Source: Planctomycetota bacterium
GTDB lineage: Bacteria; Planctomycetota; Phycisphaerae; UBA1845; UTPLA1
Length of the DNA stretch: 64,000 nucleotides
Direction: 5' to 3'
Assembly (NCBI GenBank): GCA_015654675.1
Contig: JAATGM010000049.1
Location: 1-64,000, forward strand
The notes under the pieces are model-generated. The model had not been told where the DNA came from and did not search any database. It saw nothing but the letters and a program-made list of their open reading frames with translations. Below, in pieces: positions 35,888-45,337 of this stretch. A program made the translations under genes and the position numbers. Within the stretch, counting starts at the first letter, position 1, and each line of letters starts with the position of its first letter.

Positions 35888-36281
35888 GAGTTGTCTCCAC
35901 GGCGAAGTGGCGAGATCGGGCGGCTGATGTCCCGATGCGACGATGAGTATGAACTTTGGGGCGGCCCCATTCAACGCTTTTTTTGCGCTAGCGGGTTTGT
36001 TCGCAGCGCAGAAATCGCACGGCCCATAAAGAAACGACGCGCGCCGCATGAGCGGCACGCGTCGCGATTGTTCAACAGTTATCGTCCGCTTATTTTTACG
36101 GCGTCAGCAAACAAGCCACGAACTGCGGCGACGCCAAATCTCCTGAACAGATATCACGCCACTTCGCTCCGCCGGGAAATTGCCTGTTCACCGGCTCTTC
36201 ACCATCGAGGCCGTTCCTCATTGCCCGGAGCAAACTCTCCCCGCGACTCACATGTCACCGCAAGACTATTCTCCGCGGTCG
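35888..36281. other. Intergenic region carrying a decayed dockerin tail
   Basis: No intact gene is supported in this 394-base gap. Besides upstream sequence of the giant protein, it holds the dockerin-tail remnant at 36096-36221. Confidence 0.5.
36096..36221 (-). pseudogene. Remnant of a dockerin-like C-terminal domain
   Basis: The minus strand reads [21 protein letters not shown] and then a stop. The intact gene at 40806 ends WRDICSGDLAPPP...FVACLLTP. Upstream, MRNGLDGEEPVN aligns with NGLDIQAFENK. There is no start or body, and the segment lies in the same frame as the beta-helix gene ending at 36282 but beyond its stop and a second stop. Confidence 0.7.
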
Positions 36282-37484
36282 CTAATATGAAACGTTGGCA
36301 TTGGCGTCGGTCGAACCCAGACTGCTCAGAGCGCTGAACCCGGATACGGCCGCGCTCGATGGAGAGCGGCGGTCGATGATTGGCCCGAAAACATTATTGG
36401 CCGCGATGACCCAGTCAATGGTGTTTCGTGAGCAGGTGTTCCTGATGATGACGTTGTTGGCCTCGCTCACTTCTATCCCGCGGTCGGCGCCCCAGCAGTT
36501 ATTACCCTCGATACGATTGGCGGTGAACCAGGCGTGGATCCCTGCGCCGTTGCCGCCTCCGTATCCATTATCCGTGCTGTTGTTGCCACGGATCACGGCT
36601 TCGTCAGTGCACTCGATACCGTCGAAGGTGTTCTTACTGGCGACACAGCCGATGACCGCGCAGTCGAAGTTGACGGCGATGCCGCTGCCGCCGTTCCGGT
36701 ACGCCGAGCAGTTCGTGACCGCGCAGCCGGAGCTGACGTTGAGTCCGGTGCTCCCGTTGTTGCTTGCCGCGCAATTTGAAAGCGTGCAGCCGTCGAAGGT
36801 GCTGATGCCAAAGCCGTCGTTGTGGTTTGCCAGGCAGCCGCCGAGCGTGCAGCCGGCGCCTGCGACGATGCCATCGGCGGTGTTAAATGACGCCGAGCAG
36901 TTGGCAAACGTGCAGCCGTCGCGCGCAAAAATGCCGGCGCCGGTGTTCAAGGAGGAGGAGCAGTTGGCGACCGCGCTGTCGCCGCCGAGGAAGATTCCAC
37001 GGTTGGCGTTGCCGCTCGCGAGCACGCCTTCCACGCGGCAATTGGTCATGCCAATAGCCCCAAGGTTTACGCCGTCAGCTCCCCAGCCGAGGACCGAACC
37101 ATTAAATACCTTGATGCACGTCAGCGCGATGACGGTAGCACTCACGCCGTCCAACGAGCCGGCACTGCCCCGCAGGTCAAACCCGTTAAGGTCCAGTGTC
37201 ACGCCCACGGCGGCGATCTCGACCCCGTACTTGCCGGCTACGCCCTGAATGTTGCCCGTGAGGTAGTACGAGCCGGGTTGCGAGATCTTGAACACGCTGT
37301 CGGCATCGCCGGGCGTGTTGGTCGCGTTGACCGCGACCCGCGGTTCGACCTCGGTCAAGGTCTTGTGCGTCGGCGCAACCGGTCCGGCGGGCGGATTCAA
37401 ATCGCCCGCGCCGGCAAACTCACCGGCAGCGACCACCAGGGCAAGGCAGATCGGCACCGACACAGTAAGAAAAAGCCGCTTCAT
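36282..37484 (-). CDS. Exported right-handed beta-helix protein (paralogue 1)
   Basis: A 400-residue secreted protein; the ATG at 37484 follows AAGGAG. The signal peptide ends near residue 26. The conserved N-terminal domain (LNPPAGPVAPTHKTL, NTPGDADSVFKISQPGSYY, VTLDLNGFDL) is shared with the three neighbours. The remainder is a stack of ~22-residue beta-helix turns such as GCTLSNCAASNNGSTGL, ending with EGNNCWGADRGIEV and a C-terminal segment AAVSGFSALSSLGSTDANAN. This is the PbH1 fold of pectate-lyase-like and carbohydrate-binding proteins; no catalytic residues are evident. It is first of three tandem paralogues on the minus strand. Confidence 0.82.
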   Translation of the reverse strand: MKRLFLTVSVPICLALVVAAGEFAGAGDLNPPAGPVAPTHKTLTEVEPRVAVNATNTPGDADSVFKISQPGSYYLTGNIQGVAGKYGVEIAAVGVTLDLNGFDLRGSAGSLDGVSATVIALTCIKVFNGSVLGWGADGVNLGAIGMTNCRVEGVLASGNANRGIFLGGDSAVANCSSSLNTGAGIFARDGCTFANCSASFNTADGIVAGAGCTLGGCLANHNDGFGISTFDGCTLSNCAASNNGSTGLNVSSGCAVTNCSAYRNGGSGIAVNFDCAVIGCVASKNTFDGIECTDEAVIRGNNSTDNGYGGGNGAGIHAWFTANRIEGNNCWGADRGIEVSEANNVIIRNTCSRNTIDWVIAANNVFGPIIDRRSPSSAAVSGFSALSSLGSTDANANVSY

Positions 37485-37524
37485 GACGTGCTCCTTGATT
37501 CGTTCCATCGATCGCATTCACGGT

Positions 37525-39036
37525 TCAATTCGAAAAGTTCGCATTCGCATCGGTCGTGCCGAGGCTGCTGCTGGCACTGAAGCCGGATACGCTGGCGCTG
37601 GGCAGCTGGCGGTGGTCGACGATCGGCCCAAAGATGTTGTTCGGGCCAAGCTCCCAGTCGCTGGTGTTAAGCGAACAGGTGTTCCTGAAAATAAAGTTCC
37701 CGAGACCAGTTACCTGGATGCCGCGATCCGCGCTGGCGCAGTTATTCCCCTCAATGCGGCTGTGCGCGCTGGCGTGGATGCCCGCGCCGGAGCCCGTGTT
37801 CCCGTTGAATGTGCAGTTATTGTCGCGGATCATGCAGGAAGCTCCGCAAGATACTCCGTCGAGTGTATTGAGGGCCGCCGAGCAGTCGGAGACCGTGCTA
37901 CCGTTGTAGGCAAAGATGCCGTCGCGGGTGTTCTCTACGGCGGCGCAGTCGGCGACCACGCAGTTTGTGTCAGCGGAGATCCCGTCTTCGCCATTCTGGC
38001 GCGCCGAGCAGTTCGAGACCGTGCAGCCGGTGCCGACGACAATGCCGGAGCTGATGTTGTCATACGCCGAGCAGCCGCCGAGCGTGCAGCCTGCGACGGT
38101 GACGATGCCGGTGATGGCATTGTTGTACGCCGAGCAGTTCGACACCGAGCATCCGTCGCTGGTGCTGATGCCGTAGCCGCCGTTGCCGAACACCGAAACA
38201 TTTGAAACCGTACTGCCGCCGTTGGTGATGATGCCGCTGCCGCCGTTCTGGTACGCCGAGCAATTCGAGACCGTGCAGCCGCTGCCCATACTGAGACCGG
38301 TAGCGGTGTTGTTGTTTGCCATGCAGCCGGCGAGCTTACAACCGTCGGCAGCGAAGAAACCGTTCCCGGTGTTGTGGTACGCCGAGCAGTTCGAGACTGC
38401 GCCGGCGGTGCTGGTGCTGATGCCCGTGCCGCCGTTGAACGACGCCGAGCAGTCGGCGACCGTGCAGCCGGTATTGGCATTGATGCCGGAGCCGGTGTTC
38501 GAAGCTGCCGCACAGTCGGTAACCGTACTGCCTTGGCCGGCGCTGATTCCTGCGCCGGCATTGCCGCTGGCGAGAACGTCCTGAATACGGCAGTTGGTTA
38601 CACCGATAGCGGCAAGACTCACGCCGTCGCCGCCCCAGTTGCGGACCGAGCCGTTGACCACCGCGACGTTTCGCGTGCCGATGACGGTGACGCCCACGCC
38701 TTCCAGCGAGCCGGGAACGCCAAACAGGTCAAACCCGTTGAGGTCAACCTTGACGCCGCTCGCGGCGATTTCGATACCGCGCTTGGCGGCGATGCCCTGG
38801 ATATTGCCCATCAGGTAGTAAGACCCGGCCTGGCTGATTTTGAACAGGCTGTCGGCATCGCCGGGCGTGTTGGTCGCGTTCACGGCCGTCCGCGGTTCGA
38901 TCTCCGTCAACGTCTTGTGCGTCGGCGCGACCGGTCCGGCAGGCGGAATCAAATCTCCGGCGTAAGCGAGCCAGGCCCCGGCCGCGAGGACGGCCGCACA
39001 AATCGGAAGCGTGACATGTATCGGACGGGCGTTCAT
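37525..39036 (-). CDS. Exported right-handed beta-helix protein (paralogue 2)
   Basis: A 503-residue member of the same family, with ribosome site AGGAGG just before the ATG at 39036 and a signal peptide to ~residue 26 (ending AYA-G). It has the same N-terminal module (DLIPPAGPVAPTHKTL, NTPGDADSLFKISQAGSYY) followed by a longer run of ~22-residue turns of the form GCTVSNCSAYQNGGSGI, several more than in paralogue 1. It ends SVSGFSASSSLGTTDANANF. The Cys within each turn (NCS) are regularly spaced and would stack as a ladder in the helix. Only 40 bases separate it from paralogue 1, so the pair may be co-transcribed. Confidence 0.82.
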   Translation of the reverse strand: MNARPIHVTLPICAAVLAAGAWLAYAGDLIPPAGPVAPTHKTLTEIEPRTAVNATNTPGDADSLFKISQAGSYYLMGNIQGIAAKRGIEIAASGVKVDLNGFDLFGVPGSLEGVGVTVIGTRNVAVVNGSVRNWGGDGVSLAAIGVTNCRIQDVLASGNAGAGISAGQGSTVTDCAAASNTGSGINANTGCTVADCSASFNGGTGISTSTAGAVSNCSAYHNTGNGFFAADGCKLAGCMANNNTATGLSMGSGCTVSNCSAYQNGGSGIITNGGSTVSNVSVFGNGGYGISTSDGCSVSNCSAYNNAITGIVTVAGCTLGGCSAYDNISSGIVVGTGCTVSNCSARQNGEDGISADTNCVVADCAAVENTRDGIFAYNGSTVSDCSAALNTLDGVSCGASCMIRDNNCTFNGNTGSGAGIHASAHSRIEGNNCASADRGIQVTGLGNFIFRNTCSLNTSDWELGPNNIFGPIVDHRQLPSASVSGFSASSSLGTTDANANFSN

Positions 39037-39101
39037 TGATCGTTCCTCCTAGGTTGCTGGTTTTCAGCCAATCGCCGTCTCGCGGGCGCGGTCAGATTCG
39101 A

Positions 39102-40438
39102 TCAATATGAAAAATTGGCGTTGGGGTCGGTCGAGTCCAGGCTGCTCGGGGCTGAGTTGCCGCTTACGGCTGGACTCGCCGGGATGGTGCGATCGATGAT
39201 GGGACCGAAGACGTTGTTGGCGGCCATTACCCAATTGAGCGTGTTCATCTTGCAGGCGTTCCGGACGATGATGCTGCCCGAGGAGTTCACGTCGATGCCG
39301 CGGTCCGCACCGGTGCAGTCATTGCCCTCAATTAAATTGGCGGCGCCCAGGGCGTGGATGCCCGCTCCGTCGCCGTCCGAAAAGCCGTTCTTCTCGCAGC
39401 TGTTGCCACGGATGACGCAACCGAAAGTACACACAATTCCATCGAGGGTGTTGAAGGTGGTGGAGCAGTCGGCGACCGTGGAGCCCTGGGTTACATTGAT
39501 TCCTATTTGGGTGTTCTTGTACGCAGAGCAGGACGTCAGCACGCAACCAGCGCTGGAAGTGATGCCGACTCCCGTATTTGAGAATGCCGTGCAGTGGGTT
39601 ACTGCGCCGCCACTGCCGACTCTGATGCCGTGAGAAGTGTTGGTGCCGGCCGAACAGGCGGAGATGGTGCAACTGTCGCCCGCCGAGATACCGATTCCCG
39701 CGTTCGAGTATGTCGAGCAATTGGCGACCGTGCAATTGTCGCTCGATTCGAAGCCGTCGACGGCGTTGTGGTAAGCGGCGCAGCCGGCGACTCTGCAGCC
39801 GGTGCTGGTTTTGATGCCGCTGCCGGAATTGAAGGAGGCCGAGCAGTCGGCGACCGTGCAGCCAAGGCCGGTATTGATGCCGTCGTCCGTGTTACTGCTT
39901 GCTATGCAGCCCATGACGCTGCTGCCCTGGGCGATGCGAACGCCGGCCCCGGTGTTATGATTGGTCAGGATGTGATCCGCACGGCAGCCGGATATTCCAA
40001 TCGCCGCAAGGTTGACGCCATCGCCCCCCAGTAGCGGACTGAGCCATTGACTATCGCGATGTTCGCCAGACCGATCACTGTGCCGCTAACTCCATCCAAA
40101 GACCCGGCCACGCCCAGCATGTCAAAGCCGTTAAGGTCAAGCGTCACACCACTAGCGGTGATTGCGACGCCATATTTAGCCGCCACGCCCGTGATGTTGC
40201 CTGTGAGGTAATAGGAACCCGGCTGGGTGATCTTGAAAGCGCTCGTAGCATCGCCGGGCGTATTGGTCGAGTTGACTGCGATCCGCGCCTCTACCTCGGC
40301 AAGCGTCTTCATCGTTGGCGCGATCGGACCGACTGGCGGGTTCAGACCGCCGGCATTTGCAATCACAGCGCCGCCCAGAAAGATGCCGGCGCAGATCGAG
40401 AGTGTCGCCCACGCGAGAATCCGGCCCCTGAATGTCAT
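39102..40438 (-). pseudogene. Beta-helix paralogue 3, interrupted by a one-base frameshift
   Basis: Two frames together make a full-length paralogue. From the ATG at 40438 the first frame gives a signal peptide, LNPPVGPIAPTMKTL, VTLDLNGFDMLG and NGSVRYWG. It then diverges (AMASTLRRLEY) and stops at 39965. The second frame, to 39102, supplies GCIASSN, the beta-helix turns and the family C-terminus SSLDSTDPNANF. The break is at a run of six C (40024-40029); paralogue 2 has one more base here. Restoring a base gives YWGGDGVNLAAIGISGC without interruption. It could be a true pseudogene, a phase-variable gene or a base-calling error in the homopolymer. Confidence 0.8.
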
Positions 40439-40805
40439 ACCTTGCCTCTTTCTCGGAAAGATGTGATTCGCCCGTCGTCGCCCCCGATCGGGTAGTGGCA
40501 TCGTACCACGCTTCCCGCCCGGGCCGGCCGATTTTCGAGGATTATTGCGATCTTTTGGGTCCCGGAGGGTGTGTTCGATGAATCCTGTCGATCATCAATG
40601 CTGATCGATCCGCGATTGACGGCGGCCACTCAAGCGAATTGTGGCAAACGCGACCGGAAAGGAGATCATCCGACGTGCGCGCCGGGTCCAGGCGCGCCGA
40701 CATCAATCAAAGCGGCGAGCGCATGCTCGCGAATTTCAACTTCGCTTCAGACCCGAAGCCTGGGAGATGATCGAGGACGCCCAGTGACTGGGCGATGCGC
40801 GGCGC
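40439..40805. other. Intergenic region, no gene seen
   Basis: A 367-base gap between beta-helix paralogue 3 and the WGENVGWIN gene. Short open frames lack ribosome sites and family features. A small hairpin, GCCCAG-tga-CTGGGC at 40779-40793, lies just beyond the stop of the 40806 gene and might act as a weak terminator; it has no T-run. Confidence 0.4.
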
Positions 40806-41507
40806 CTACGGCGTGAGCAAACAAGCCACAAACGGCGGCACATCCGCCGGCGTCAAAACACCCGGCGGCGGAGCCAGATCGCCCGAACAGATATCGCGCC
40901 ACGTCGCCCCGCCCAGCAGCAGCTTGTTCTCAAACGCCTGGATATCCAGTCCGTTCTTCACGCCGTCATGATTCATGTCGCACAGCAGCGGAACAAACGA
41001 CGACACCACCGAAACAAACTGCCCCGGCGTCAGAACCGAAAGGTTGATCCACCCGACGTTTTCGCCCCATGCATAGCCCGTCAGTCGCCCCGAACAAAGG
41101 ATCTTCGCGGGTTGCGCCGGTGTCGCCATTGCACCGCCGTCGAAGTTGATCCAGCCGACATTCTCACCCCAGCCATATCCATGCAGCGTGCCGTTCGCGG
41201 AAATGTTGACGCCGAAGTCCGTCCCGTTCGCGTTTGCATAACAGGCCAGCCCCGAGCAAACCGAACCCGGCGTCCCGTCGCCGACGTTGATCCACCCGAT
41301 GTTCTCGCCCCAGATGTACCCTTCCATGATCGAGCCGCCGACGTTGACGCCCTGCGTCCCGCCGTTGGCGTCGCGCCAGTTCATCCACCCGACGTTCTCG
41401 CCCCACGAAAACTTATTCGGCACGGTGTTGTCAATGTTCGAAGCCGCCAGCAGCGCCCCGGCCGTGGCCAGCGCAACGAACCCCGCCGAGATGATGGTGC
41501 GATTCAT
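40806..41507 (-). CDS. Secreted WGENVGWIN-repeat protein with dockerin-like tail
   Basis: A 233-residue exported protein; the signal peptide ends near residue 21 (LLAAS). The mature region contains four copies of a short aromatic repeat at ~35-50-residue intervals: SWGENVGWMNW, IWGENIGWINV, GWGENVGWINF and AWGENVGWINL. Each is preceded by a G-Y turn. The repeat recurs in planctomycete and other secreted proteins, but I know of no characterised function. The C-terminus is dockerin-like (CDMNHDGVKNGLDIQAF, then [27 protein letters not shown]). It sits between beta-helix genes on the same strand. Confidence 0.72.
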   Translation of the reverse strand: MNRTIISAGFVALATAGALLAASNIDNTVPNKFSWGENVGWMNWRDANGGTQGVNVGGSIMEGYIWGENIGWINVGDGTPGSVCSGLACYANANGTDFGVNISANGTLHGYGWGENVGWINFDGGAMATPAQPAKILCSGRLTGYAWGENVGWINLSVLTPGQFVSVVSSFVPLLCDMNHDGVKNGLDIQAFENKLLLGGATWRDICSGDLAPPPGVLTPADVPPFVACLLTP

Positions 41508-41564
41508 CGTTCTTCCTCCCAGATAGATCGATTCTCGAACCTATAGCTTACCCAAACGTCAGGC

Positions 41565-42926
41565 CTACTGGCAAACCCCGTTGACGCAACTCTGCGTTCC
41601 GGGACAGATGTGCCCGCAGTTACCGCAATTGTTGTTATCCGTCTGAAGACTGACCTCGCAGCCGTCCGTCAGATTGCCATTGCAATCCGCAAAGCCCGTA
41701 TTGCACGCATACTGGCATTGGCTCGCCACGCACGTCGCGGTCATATTCGGATGCGTCGCGCAATCCGCCGCGCTATTACAGAACCCCGCCGGCGGCTGGC
41801 AGACTCCAGCCTGGCATATCCCGCTCACGCAGTCCGACCCCGCCGCGCACGTCTTGCCGTTACCGCACCGCGGACAAGCCGTCGCCCCGCCGCAATCGAC
41901 ATCCGTCTCGCCGCCGTTCTTGATTCCATCCGAGCAACTCGGCGTCACGCCATCCGCAAAGTTCGCCCACGCCGCCGAGCTCGTGAACGCCGCCCCCGGA
42001 CTGCTCAGGATCACGCCATAGTCATTGCTCGCCGCGATATTGAACCCCGTCGTGTTTCCCTTCGCATTGTTGCGAATGATCAGGTTCCCAGTGCCCGTCA
42101 CGCGCACGCCCGTCGCGTTCTGAGTCACCGAATTCAAGTCGACCGTGTTCGAGCCCCCGCCGACGGCGATGCCGATTCCGGTGTTGTTGCCCACCATGTT
42201 CTCGACGGCCCGGCTCGTTCCAGAAAGCTGAATCCCATCCGTCGTGTTGCCGAACACCGCGCACTGGCTCACCAGTACGCCCCCGCCCGCCACAATGCCC
42301 ACCGAATTGCCGTTCGCCGCGCATCCCAGCAGCGACGACCCGTTGCTGACGCTGAACCCCTGACCCGAGTTGCTGACCGCATGGCAATTCTGGTATGTGG
42401 CCCCAAACCCCTGGAATCCATTCTGATTCTGCTGCGCGACGCAATCAATCACGTTCCCCCGACATGTAACGAACGCATAATTGCTGTTCCCCGTTGCGCG
42501 CAGACTCTGAAGCTGCGACGTATTGCAAACATTAACGCCACCCCCCGGCCACGCGCTCACCGCGCCGTTCCGGACGGTCGCCCCGCCTCCGGCGACGATT
42601 CCCACCAACGCACCGGGAATCCCCACGACATTGAAGCCCGAAAGGTCGAGCGTCACCTGCACGTTCGCAATCTCGATCCCGTTCTTGCCGGCCACTCCGA
42701 GAATATCACCCGTCAGGTAATACGAACCCGGCTGTGTAATCGCATAAACTGCCGTGGCCGAGCCGGCCAGCGACTGCACCGGCACGCGTGGTTCGACGTC
42801 TTGCAGCGTCTTCATCGTCGGCGCAACCGGCCCCAGCGGCGGATTGAGATTCCCCGCCAACGCCAATGCGCATGAAGTAACAACCGCCCCGAACGACAAC
42901 AGCGAACAGAAACCAGGCCGATTCAT
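41565..42926 (-). CDS. Exported beta-helix protein with Cys-rich C-terminal domain (paralogue 4)
   Basis: A 453-residue secreted protein. The ATG at 42926 follows GGGAAGGAAG; the signal peptide ends near residue 24. The N-terminal module (LNPPLGPVAPTMKTL, AITQPGSYYLTGDI, VTLDLSGFNVVG) makes it the diverged fourth member of the neighbouring family, followed by fewer, less regular turns. Uniquely it adds ~130 Cys-rich residues: CSDGIKNGGETDVDCGG, CPRCGNGKTCAAGSDC, FADCNGNLTDGCEV, and CGNCGHICPGTQSC at the end. These match the 'DGIKNGDETDVDCGG' and 'DCNGN..DGCE' disulphide modules of myxobacterial and planctomycete surface proteins. Confidence 0.8.
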   Translation of the reverse strand: MNRPGFCSLLSFGAVVTSCALALAGNLNPPLGPVAPTMKTLQDVEPRVPVQSLAGSATAVYAITQPGSYYLTGDILGVAGKNGIEIANVQVTLDLSGFNVVGIPGALVGIVAGGGATVRNGAVSAWPGGGVNVCNTSQLQSLRATGNSNYAFVTCRGNVIDCVAQQNQNGFQGFGATYQNCHAVSNSGQGFSVSNGSSLLGCAANGNSVGIVAGGGVLVSQCAVFGNTTDGIQLSGTSRAVENMVGNNTGIGIAVGGGSNTVDLNSVTQNATGVRVTGTGNLIIRNNAKGNTTGFNIAASNDYGVILSSPGAAFTSSAAWANFADGVTPSCSDGIKNGGETDVDCGGATACPRCGNGKTCAAGSDCVSGICQAGVCQPPAGFCNSAADCATHPNMTATCVASQCQYACNTGFADCNGNLTDGCEVSLQTDNNNCGNCGHICPGTQSCVNGVCQ

Positions 42927-43162
42927 CTTGCTTCCTTCCCGCGTCCAGCTTGCTACAGGCGCCGTCACCCAACCGGACAGCCGCCCCGACCCGGACGCAA
43001 AGGAGCATTGCCGCCGCCGGCATGCTCCAAGTGGAAGACGTAGCCAACCCCGCGCAGGCCATCCCAATCTCGCAAGATTTCAAAAAATGTTGAAATAGGG
43101 AACGAGTGCAGCGCGCAGTGGCGGCGGCGAAAGCCCAATTCACCCGATAGGACCAGGAATTT

Positions 43163-45040
43163 CTAAGACGCTGCCGCCACAGCCGCCCCGACGCCGCCCG
43201 TCAGAGACGGCTTGATCGAAAGCTGGATCAAGCCCTTCTGCGAAGGCCGCGGCAGATCATGGCAACCCGTCTCGCCCGCAACGCATCGCAGCGGAATCCG
43301 GCTCGCCGGCAGCGACATCCGCCGATCGATCTTTCCGGTCTTCAGCCGCCACGCCCAGCCCAGCGTCCGGCGAACTGTCTGCGTCACGCCCCACATTCCC
43401 AGAAGCTGAATGAACATGTCCGTGAAGACCAGCAGGTCCTTCGGCATCAGCGCGGACTTGGCAAGCTGCAACGGATTATAAAAGTACAGATACGCCGCCA
43501 AAATGTTGAACTGCTTCTTCCACGGCTCATCCACCGCCGTCGCGACAACATAGTTGCCGTCCATCATGTGCTGCTCGACCTTCCGGCCGCCCGCCGACTC
43601 GATCACCATTCCATCCGTGAACGGCGCCTCGTACAGCTTCGACCCCGTCGCCGGCGTCATCATCAGCACTTGTAGACTCGAAGAGCCCCACTTCTTCAAC
43701 AGCCGGACCTGATTGAGCAACCCGTAGTTGCTTCCCGGTGTATAGAGCGGCTGTGTATCGTGATGCATCATCATCGGCATCGGCGAGATGCCGTTCTTCC
43801 GCAGCAGATGGAAGGCCTCTTCCGTCCGACCGACGTTCTGGCCCTTTTTCACAAACGTCGCGGTGATGTCCTCGACACCCAGCCACAACATCTGCACGCC
43901 CGCCCCGCGAACGTATTTCAGATCATTCTTCATCGCGATGGTGTCGTGCACGGTCACTTCCGTGCCCCAGTTCACCTTCTTATAGAATCGCTTCCCGTCG
44001 ATCTTCGCCCGCGCCATCGTCTCGATGATGTCGCGCGTTCGATCGTGGTCGTTGAAGAAATTGTCATCCGCGCCGAAGAAGTACTTGATCCCGAATTCCT
44101 TCCGCAATCGCGACATCTCGTCCACGATCCGGTCCGGGCTCTTCAGCCGATGCTGCCGCTGGTTGTACGCCGGAATCGGGCAGTACGGGCACGCAAACTT
44201 GCATCCGAATGTCAGCACCAGCGAACCGATCGGGGTGTTCCAATGCACGCCGCGCGGCCCAAGCGCCCGCTCGCGCAGCCCTGTCCGCCACCGGCTAGGC
44301 GCTTCAAGCAATCGGTATCCCAGCACCGGATGCGGCAGCTCATCAAGATCGCTCAGCAGCCGCTGAATGCCGGTATCAACCAGCTCCTCGGCCACCCCTT
44401 CAAATTCGCCCCGCGCATAGACCAGACCGGGAATCGAATCCAGCAATCCACTGTTCCGAGCCCGCAGAAACGCCGATCGCACCGATTCATTGTTCGCCCG
44501 GCACGACAGCACCACTTCCAGCAGACTCAACAGGACGAACTCTTCGCCCGTCACCGCGATGTCCGCGCCCCACGGCATCGACGGATCGGTCCCGAAAACG
44601 TCCCACGGCTCGTAAATCGTTTTCGGCCCGCCCGCAATGATCAGCGGCCGCTTGCTCGGCTCAATCCGGCACGCATCCTGAATCATCTCGCGGCATCGCT
44701 GCGAGTGAATCTGCATGCTCGAAACCATCAAAATGTCGGGAATGCCGCCATCGAGCTCTGCGTCCGACGGCCGGAAGTTCGGATTCCAGGTTTGCAGGAC
44801 GATTCGGGTCTTCTCAAACCCCGACGCCACCATCGCTGCCCCGACCGCCCGGACGCCTGCCGGAGCCATTCGCTTGTCGGCATAGATGAAAGGCAGCATC
44901 CGCGTTCGGTGGTCAAACGCGTACGCAATCACGGTTCGCAGGTCATGGCGAGGCGCAATAGTACGCAGGCGACCGACAAGCTCCGTCAGCTCGCCGGGTT
45001 TCAATAATTCATCGCCTCGCGTTCGCCGCGGTAGTTCCAT
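43163..45040 (-). CDS. B12-binding-domain radical SAM protein
   Basis: A 625-residue cytoplasmic enzyme. Residues ~70-190 form a cobalamin-binding-like Rossmann domain (GIPDILMVSSMQIH, PLIIAGGPKTIYEP). The radical SAM cluster motif CKFACPYC (C-x3-C-x2-C) is near residue 285 in LTFGCKFACPYC, followed by the barrel with FFGADDNFFND and WGTEVTV. A C-terminal region of ~100 residues contains hydrophobic stretches. The arrangement is that of B12-dependent methyltransferases or lipid/hopanoid-modifying enzymes (HpnJ/BchE class). The substrate is not deducible. It is monocistronic, 236 bases from the beta-helix gene. Confidence 0.85.
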   Translation of the reverse strand: MELPRRTRGDELLKPGELTELVGRLRTIAPRHDLRTVIAYAFDHRTRMLPFIYADKRMAPAGVRAVGAAMVASGFEKTRIVLQTWNPNFRPSDAELDGGIPDILMVSSMQIHSQRCREMIQDACRIEPSKRPLIIAGGPKTIYEPWDVFGTDPSMPWGADIAVTGEEFVLLSLLEVVLSCRANNESVRSAFLRARNSGLLDSIPGLVYARGEFEGVAEELVDTGIQRLLSDLDELPHPVLGYRLLEAPSRWRTGLRERALGPRGVHWNTPIGSLVLTFGCKFACPYCPIPAYNQRQHRLKSPDRIVDEMSRLRKEFGIKYFFGADDNFFNDHDRTRDIIETMARAKIDGKRFYKKVNWGTEVTVHDTIAMKNDLKYVRGAGVQMLWLGVEDITATFVKKGQNVGRTEEAFHLLRKNGISPMPMMMHHDTQPLYTPGSNYGLLNQVRLLKKWGSSSLQVLMMTPATGSKLYEAPFTDGMVIESAGGRKVEQHMMDGNYVVATAVDEPWKKQFNILAAYLYFYNPLQLAKSALMPKDLLVFTDMFIQLLGMWGVTQTVRRTLGWAWRLKTGKIDRRMSLPASRIPLRCVAGETGCHDLPRPSQKGLIQLSIKPSLTGGVGAAVAAAS

Positions 45041-45337
45041 AAATGGCAGACTCCATTGCCTCTGAGCCCGGATCCGTTGTGCAGGAATGATAACAGCCGC
45101 AGCGGAACCTGGCGAGCATCAATCTACCCAACGTCAAGGGGTCACGCGCCCTATTTGCGGGTCGCGTTAACAAACCATTTCAACCCCTAAAGAGCGCTGA
45201 AAAATGATCTTGCGCACATTTGGCCGGACTCTGACTCCCATTCAACAACTTCATTACATCGTCCGGAAACTCCGGCTATTGTCTCCCATATATCGACTCG
45301 GCACCCCAACCCCGCCCGACCCGGAATCGGAGTAGCC

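Noticed and set aside
36282-40438. Programmed ribosomal frameshifting at the C-tract of beta-helix paralogue 3
   Set aside because: No slippery heptamer plus downstream structure is evident, and neighbouring paralogues are continuous; tract length change or sequence error is simpler.
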